Below are positions 59,061 to 64,000 of a stretch of 64,000 nt of DNA, piece after piece. Origin of the DNA: Gibbula magus (lineage: Eukaryota; Mollusca; Gastropoda; Trochida; Trochidae); contig OW388305.1 of assembly GCA_936450465.1 (NCBI GenBank), positions 55,294,625 to 55,358,624 on the forward strand, in the 5' to 3' direction. Made by a program: the position numbers and the translations under genes. The notes under the pieces are model-generated. The model ran no database searches, was not told where the DNA came from, and saw nothing but the letters and a program-made list of their open reading frames with translations. Every line of letters starts with the position of its first letter. The first letter of the stretch is position 1.

Positions 59061-59688
59061 AATAAAAAAAAAGCCACTGGCTCTGTAGCTCATCAGGCTT
59101 TATACATTAACTAATTCAAAATGTTAACTTCAAGGTGAGAGGTACAACAGATAGGAAGCACTTTAAATGCAGAAGATGAAATATGTCCTTACCCCTCTGA
59201 CCTGGGGCCAGATATAAAATCCCCTTCAAATAAAGACATACTTGAACATTTTATCATCACTGTTGTTTAATTACCTCCCTTTGAAGAGCACATAAAATCT
59301 CAAAATGAAAATAGCTTTTCAGGTCATGACCTCTGTGACCCCATTTGGAGTAAAACAAATCTACAATTTAGAATCCCCATTGGCTAAGGAGTCTGCACAC
59401 AACTTTTTCAGCTCTCAAAGCCTTTTGGAACTGGAGAAGAAGATGAAAATAGGTTTTTAAGGTTGTGACCCCTGTGACCCCAGTCGAGGTCACGGGGTCA
59501 TGAAATTTATAATTTAGAATACCCATTAGCCAAGGAGTCTGCAAACAACTTTTCAGCTCCGTAGACAAAGCGGTTCTGGAGAAGAAGATGAAAATGCGAA
59601 AAGTTTACAGACGGACGGATGGACGGACGGACGGACGGACGCCGGACACCATGCCATGCCATAAGCCTTTCAGGCCAGATGAGCTAAA
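59061..59688 (+). mobile_element. Family A element, short complete copy
   Basis: Left: A-run, shortened hairpin AGCCA-CTGGCT and TAGCTCATCAGG (59086-59097). Right: (GGAC)n at 59611-59641, CCTTTCAGG hairpin and CCAGATGAGCTA (59674-59685). The interior has about 200 bp of non-satellite DNA and just under two 145-bp units (59330-59580). At 628 bp it shows the minimal form, against 5.3 kb for the copy at 2541. Confidence 0.85.
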
Positions 59689-59944
59689 AAGTATGTCTTA
59701 GGCTCGATAAACCTCGCCTAATACCATTTTTATTGTTTATATAGCGATATTTACCATATCAAAAAATTATCTGGTAATAATCTATATATAATACGACAAA
59801 TAAGACAATTACGGATTCGAGTCACCAGCAATCCATGTTTATATAATCATTTGTATTTCAGCTTGGCGTCAGTGCTTACTAACGGACTCTGTACAACAGA
59901 AGCTTTAGCAAAACAGATGGGTCCAAACTTCTGAACCTAAGGAA

Positions 59945-60115
59945 TAATTCATTACTGGCTGATTTAAGCCTTGCAGTATTATTTAGTTCTGCTCCAGAAA
60001 TTAAAGTGTTACGTCGATCCAAAAGCTGAGACAGGAAAATATCGATCATTTTGTGGACACAAATCAAAACAGTCCGTGACACTGACAGTAACGTATGTTT
60101 CGAAACAACTGGCAA
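59945..60115 (-). repeat. Fragment related to the 49-kb fold-back
   Basis: ATTCATTACTGGCTGATTTA and GCCTTGCAGTATT match one arm of 48990-49225. The flanking DNA does not. Confidence 0.5.
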
Positions 60116-60254
60116 ATACGTAAGGTTTATTTTGAAAAGTTAGAACTATTTATCATCATGTATTTATTACCTAAATTTAGATAAATTATCTAACAAATCA
60201 ACTGTGCAAAAATGCTCCGACCAACTGTTTTGTTTTTCACAAAAGACGCATGTA

Positions 60255-60764
60255 TACTGCCGTCCAAAAGAACCGCCCACCAGATATTTTATGAGATTTC
60301 AGAAAAAGTATCAGGAGCATGTTAACCAAAGTGTGGCATTATGAAGTTGCATCATTTTGGAACAAAATATCGAAGTTTCATAAATTTGCATGTTGTAGGG
60401 GGAAAATTAGAGATGGTAACTGTTCAGTTTTCGATCATGGTTTAAAAACAGTTTTGCTGCACCATACTCTGTAAATCCGAAGACCATACCACCAAAGTCC
60501 TCCTGACAATGTTCACCTGTTCACAAAATACCAAAGTGATAACTCTGCATATGTGGTCATGGTAATATACTTATTGTATAAAACAAAAACCGGAAATAGC
60601 AGGTTTTTGGGGGGCGTGGTCACGGGTGGTTGTGCAATTCATGGCCAATGGATTGTCATATCAAATATTGTTTCATTATAACCTTGATACGATCATTAAT
60701 TATGTGTTAAAGTAATATAATTCATCTTAAAGATTCATGTGGGCGTTTCTTTTGGACGGCAGTG
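60255..60764. mobile_element. mariner-like MITE, second family
   Basis: Inverted ends of about 25 bp, left TACTGCCGTCCAAAAGAACC and right mirror ending GGACGGCAGTG, flanked by TA (60253-60254, 60765-60766). It is 510 bp without a transposase. The ends share the core CAAAAGAA.CGCCC with the CAAAAGAAACGTCCC of the other MITE family, suggesting a common transposase lineage. Confidence 0.85.
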
Positions 60765-61070
60765 TATTCTTTCTACTCAATTGATACAGACTTTCTTACT
60801 AATGAAGGCATTAAAAATACTGTTTTATATAATGCCAACTCATTAGGTAGTATTGTTTATCATATAATAGAGGTTGTTATCGGTGTGATAAACCCATCTT
60901 GTAAAAATGTTATCAGATAGCTGATAACAATGCAAATTAGTCTAAGTAGGTCGCACTATTTTCACTAGTTCCGAAACGAGTAGAGCGAATCCTAAAACGT
61001 TTCCTTAGCATTACAAACACTGTGTCGAGTTCGTAGTATTTTGCAGACGTGGGCGTCAATGTAAACAAAC

Positions 61071-61583
61071 ATGGCCCCCCCCCCTCTCAGTCGGCGATTT
61101 TGTTCTCATCGATAACAAACAATACCATGTACACATCGATGGTGTAGAGTATGAAGGGAGGTTTGAACACTCCCGCCTGACGAAGATTCCAACTAAAGTT
61201 CCACGGCAGACGACGTCGTCTCGATTTCAAGACGTTGACGACGACGATATTGACAACGTGATTGCAAGAAATGAAAATGGAAATACTGCCAGGAAAACCA
61301 AAAGTAACGTTCGCATGTTTCAATCCTTCCTTGAATCGCAAAATGAACATAGAAATCTTCATGAAATGCCTACCGGTGATCTGTCACAATTTCTGTGCAA
61401 GTTTCTGATCAGTGTTAGAAAGCCTGACGGTACTGATTACGAACCTACTACACTAAGATCATTTATTTTAAGTGTTGATAGTTTCCTCAAACAGAAAAAT
61501 TATGGATATGCAATCACTGTATCTCCAGAATTCGGCCAAGTTCGTGAAGTGTTGAAATCAAGACAAATAGAGCTAAACTACAG
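61071..61583 (+). CDS. First exon of a Crypton-derived-like protein (partial)
   Basis: ATG 61071 in a good context (AACATGG) opens a short frame that meets a 10-C run (61075-61084). With one C fewer it would join the frame that is open across VGDFVLIDNKQYHVHIDG (61090s) and MFQSFLESQNEHRNLHEMPT. That frame continues through FLISVRKPDGTDYEPTTLRS to VLKSRQIELNYR, where CAG|GTGTCC at 61583 may be a splice donor. The RKxDGxxYEPxTL segment is the conserved SAM-like or core-binding part of Crypton-type tyrosine recombinases and of their host derivatives (KCTD1, QRICH1 and ZMYM families). The catalytic domain is not in the window. It could be a host gene, a Crypton, or a truncated remnant ending at TAG 61624. 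Confidence 0.6.
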
Positions 61584-61608
61584 GTGTCCAATAAATAAAC
61601 ATACCCCG

Positions 61609-61733
61609 TATCTAGAAACTTTCTAGTGCGTATCTAGAATTTTCTAGTGCGTATCTAGAAATGTTCTAGAACGTTTCTAGAAACTTTCTAGTGCGTATCT
61701 AGAACGTTTCTAGAAATTTCTAGAAATCTCGAG
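61609..61733. repeat. TTCTAGAA palindrome array
   Basis: CTAGAA occurs eight times in 125 bp, mostly within TTCTAGAA or TATCTAGAA. The longer phrase CTAGTGCGTATCTAGAA occurs three times. Alternating TTC and GAA resembles heat-shock elements. It may equally be a microsatellite. Confidence 0.7.
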
Positions 61734-64000
61734 TTTTTATTTGTTACGAGATATTCAAAGATTTATTTCATATTCCGAAACTACACGTTGACTTTGCCAT
61801 AATTTGTAAATTTCAACACTGTCACTCAACTAGAATAGCAGGAAATTGATGTTTAGTTTCGTGGTCTCCTCGTTATAACGCGCCCCCTGAACTGCTCAGG
61901 GGCAGTCTAATTACATGTACAACAGTCGCTGTTTAAAGCTTCAAACTGTACTGCCCGTGAAGTGATCTTTTGTAGCTGACGAGTTCATCAATTAAGGATA
62001 TTCAATGACGATAAAAGTAAGTATGTGTTTGTCTAGAAGAATTATAATTGTAGACAATGTAAGTAGGTTTAAGTGAGGCCTCAGTGATGTCGACTAGCGA
62101 CTCAAACTGATCCTGTACAACTTTGTGAATAAATTGTGTCAAATTTACGAACATTGACATTGTACATTCTATATCATGTGTGAGCCATTTTACAAATCAT
62201 TTACTAGTTTCATTGATAAATCATCGTCCAAACATGTTAGTCAACAATCGATTATAGAATGTTTTGAAATATGTAATACCATAGCTCATGTCTGCTTTTG
62301 ATATCTTAATTAAACGAAAATCGAAATGCATGTTCTTTGATAAAACGGCCATCAGTACTTTCCAAAATACCATGCGTCGATGCAGCAATTATTAAGCAAT
62401 TAGAATAGGATTAAAACGTCATATTCATAACTTCTCTCGTTATCATCGTAATAATTCCTTCTTTTATGTCACATTTATAATTTTTATTGAAGCGTTGACA
62501 TACGCTCTCAGCTTGCTTGTCAATGCATTTTAACGAATAAAATATGTTTAAACCAATTTCAAAACTATTCTTTATAGCAACAGTGAATTATTTCATGATA
62601 CTAACTTACACATTGTTTTATTTAGTTTCTTACTGACTGAAGCAAACGATCCCAATACATCAGAAAGCACATTCACCGAACATAATCTGTAACTGTTATG
62701 TGAATTTTTATTTTTTTTGTTATAATGTATATTATGTGTAGTTATTCATAAATACAGTCCACGTCACGAGGAGCGATATGTAATTGACCATTCATATAGG
62801 GAAATAGCAATGTTTATCAATTACTTTCAATGTATCATCTGGACATAGTTTTAAATCACCCTTCATCCTTGGAAACATGACACATCAAATAGTTTGTTCA
62901 TCAACCCCAGGGGCAACAGTAAGACCCCGGTGTTGCATAAACTGTTTTACTACATTTAATCATCCGTAAAATCATGGTGACACTTGATTGAACTTAAACA
63001 TTATGTGTCATTTATAACTTCGGAAAGTTCGTCACCAAAACGTGAAATACTCTCATTATTGATAACAAAAACATTAAAATAGGCTGTGTTTGTTGTATGT
63101 TCATGCACAACACGTCACTACATAAACAGTGTTATGTTATATCAATATCAGATATAAAAAGGCGTAAGTACTAAATCCTGCGTACCAATGTTCTTGGCGT
63201 TTACAACGTAAAACTCTGATTCACTTCGTTGTTTGTGGTTATGCTATCTTTTTAATACTTCGTATATAACTAAAGAAGTGTCTCTGGGATTAATTTTATC
63301 TGCTTAGCTGCATTCGAGAAATATATTAAGTTTCCATATTTTGAATCTTTATTTGTAAGTATATTTTTCAAATGAACAATAAATGTGTCATTTGAATGAT
63401 GATAACACTATACATAAAGAATAGGTAGCAGAGTATTTATAGTAAGGAGTCTCGACGAATATGAATGTGTTTGTTCCTAAACTGATTGGAATTATATCAA
63501 TTGACTCATTTTGATTCATTTGTTGTTGCTGACTACATATGGACAGAAACAATATTAATAAATCCGGGGAGACTCACATATGCAAGACGATTTTAAGAAG
63601 GAATGTATAACTGAAAGAGGGAATTTTGCCATAAGCCACTTAATGTATTTTGAAAATGAAGTATTACATTTCCAGTAAGATGTCATCTTGTTTATTAGTT
63701 AAAATGTGTATGTGTTCATTTGTGTTTAGTGATTAAGTAATGAAGGAGTTGAGTAATGAATGTCAAGACATAGGGAATGAGCTAAGAAACTTCGTATTGT
63801 AAGTGATAAAGAAACTATAATCCATATCACACGTTGTATAACCTATCGATTTCTAAATGCCCATCTCTCATTTAATAAGAACAATTTTACGATTACCCGT
63901 TTCCCCGTTTTTCCAAGCCTAACAATATGCATACAAGTAATGAGTCTACATAAGGTGTGTATTTAGATCCAAGGTCAATTGCCTTTTCAGCTTATTAGTT
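61734..64000. other. AT-rich, no repeat or exon recognised
   Basis: If the exon at 61071-61583 is spliced, this is intron. No hairpin-ended element or long open frame was seen, in contrast to the rest of the window. Confidence 0.45.

Overview
The window looks like repeat-dominated, AT-rich animal DNA, most probably from a marine bivalve mollusc. This rests on recognition, not on a search: the interspersed elements ending in TAGCTCATCAGG or in CCCCCG...CGGGGG hairpins, with internal satellites and GGAC-rich segments, are of a type I associate with clam genomes. The repeat-rich layout, introns and TA-target MITEs all fit an invertebrate. There is no bacterial-style operon, no complete host gene and no CRISPR array.

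Layout. 1-2540: mostly unannotated DNA with one TA-flanked MITE. 2541-7801: a 5.3 kb hairpin-ended element (family A) carrying about 34 copies of a 145-bp satellite. 9.6-18.2 kb: nested fragments of the same kind of element, SINE-like pieces, and a 3.2 kb element with CCCAGCAGGCA inverted ends. 18.6-26.05 kb: a decayed Helentron (Helitron2-type rolling-circle transposon) with, in order, a C76-like cysteine protease/deubiquitinase domain, an 18-residue repeat and Cys-rich region, a HUH Rep nuclease, a PIF1-type helicase and a C-terminal AP-like endonuclease. It is broken by stops, frameshifts and a MITE insertion. 26-31 kb: AT-rich DNA with a diverged dispersed repeat. 31.4-34.9 kb: a recent 1754-bp tandem duplication. 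36-43 kb: a cluster of class II non-autonomous elements with readable target-site duplications, including a 1256-bp hAT-like element filled with TTTGGTTGCAG sites. 43.2-46.2 kb: three near-identical 1019-bp tandem copies. 46.6-47.65 kb: a 5'-truncated LINE with an open 3' reading frame. 47.7-53 kb: hairpin-ended satellite elements of families B and C. 53-60.8 kb: MITEs, fold-back repeats, a 355-bp tandem repeat, a possible minus-strand first exon and a short complete family A element. 61.07-61.58 kb: a probable first coding exon related to Crypton-derived (KCTD1/QRICH1/ZMYM-like) proteins, followed by a TTCTAGAA array and about 2.3 kb with nothing recognised.

How the parts relate. The most informative theme is rolling-circle transposition. 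An autonomous but dead Helentron lies among several families of hairpin-ended elements (a short terminal hairpin, a subterminal inverted repeat, a 145-175-bp satellite core, a GGAC-rich segment and a 3' hairpin). That plan resembles Helentron-associated non-autonomous elements. The Helentron here does not visibly share their termini, so the link is an inference. Nested insertions give a relative chronology: a MITE inside the Helentron, a LINE inside a family A element, and a SINE piece inside another family A element whose empty site survives in a paralogous copy.
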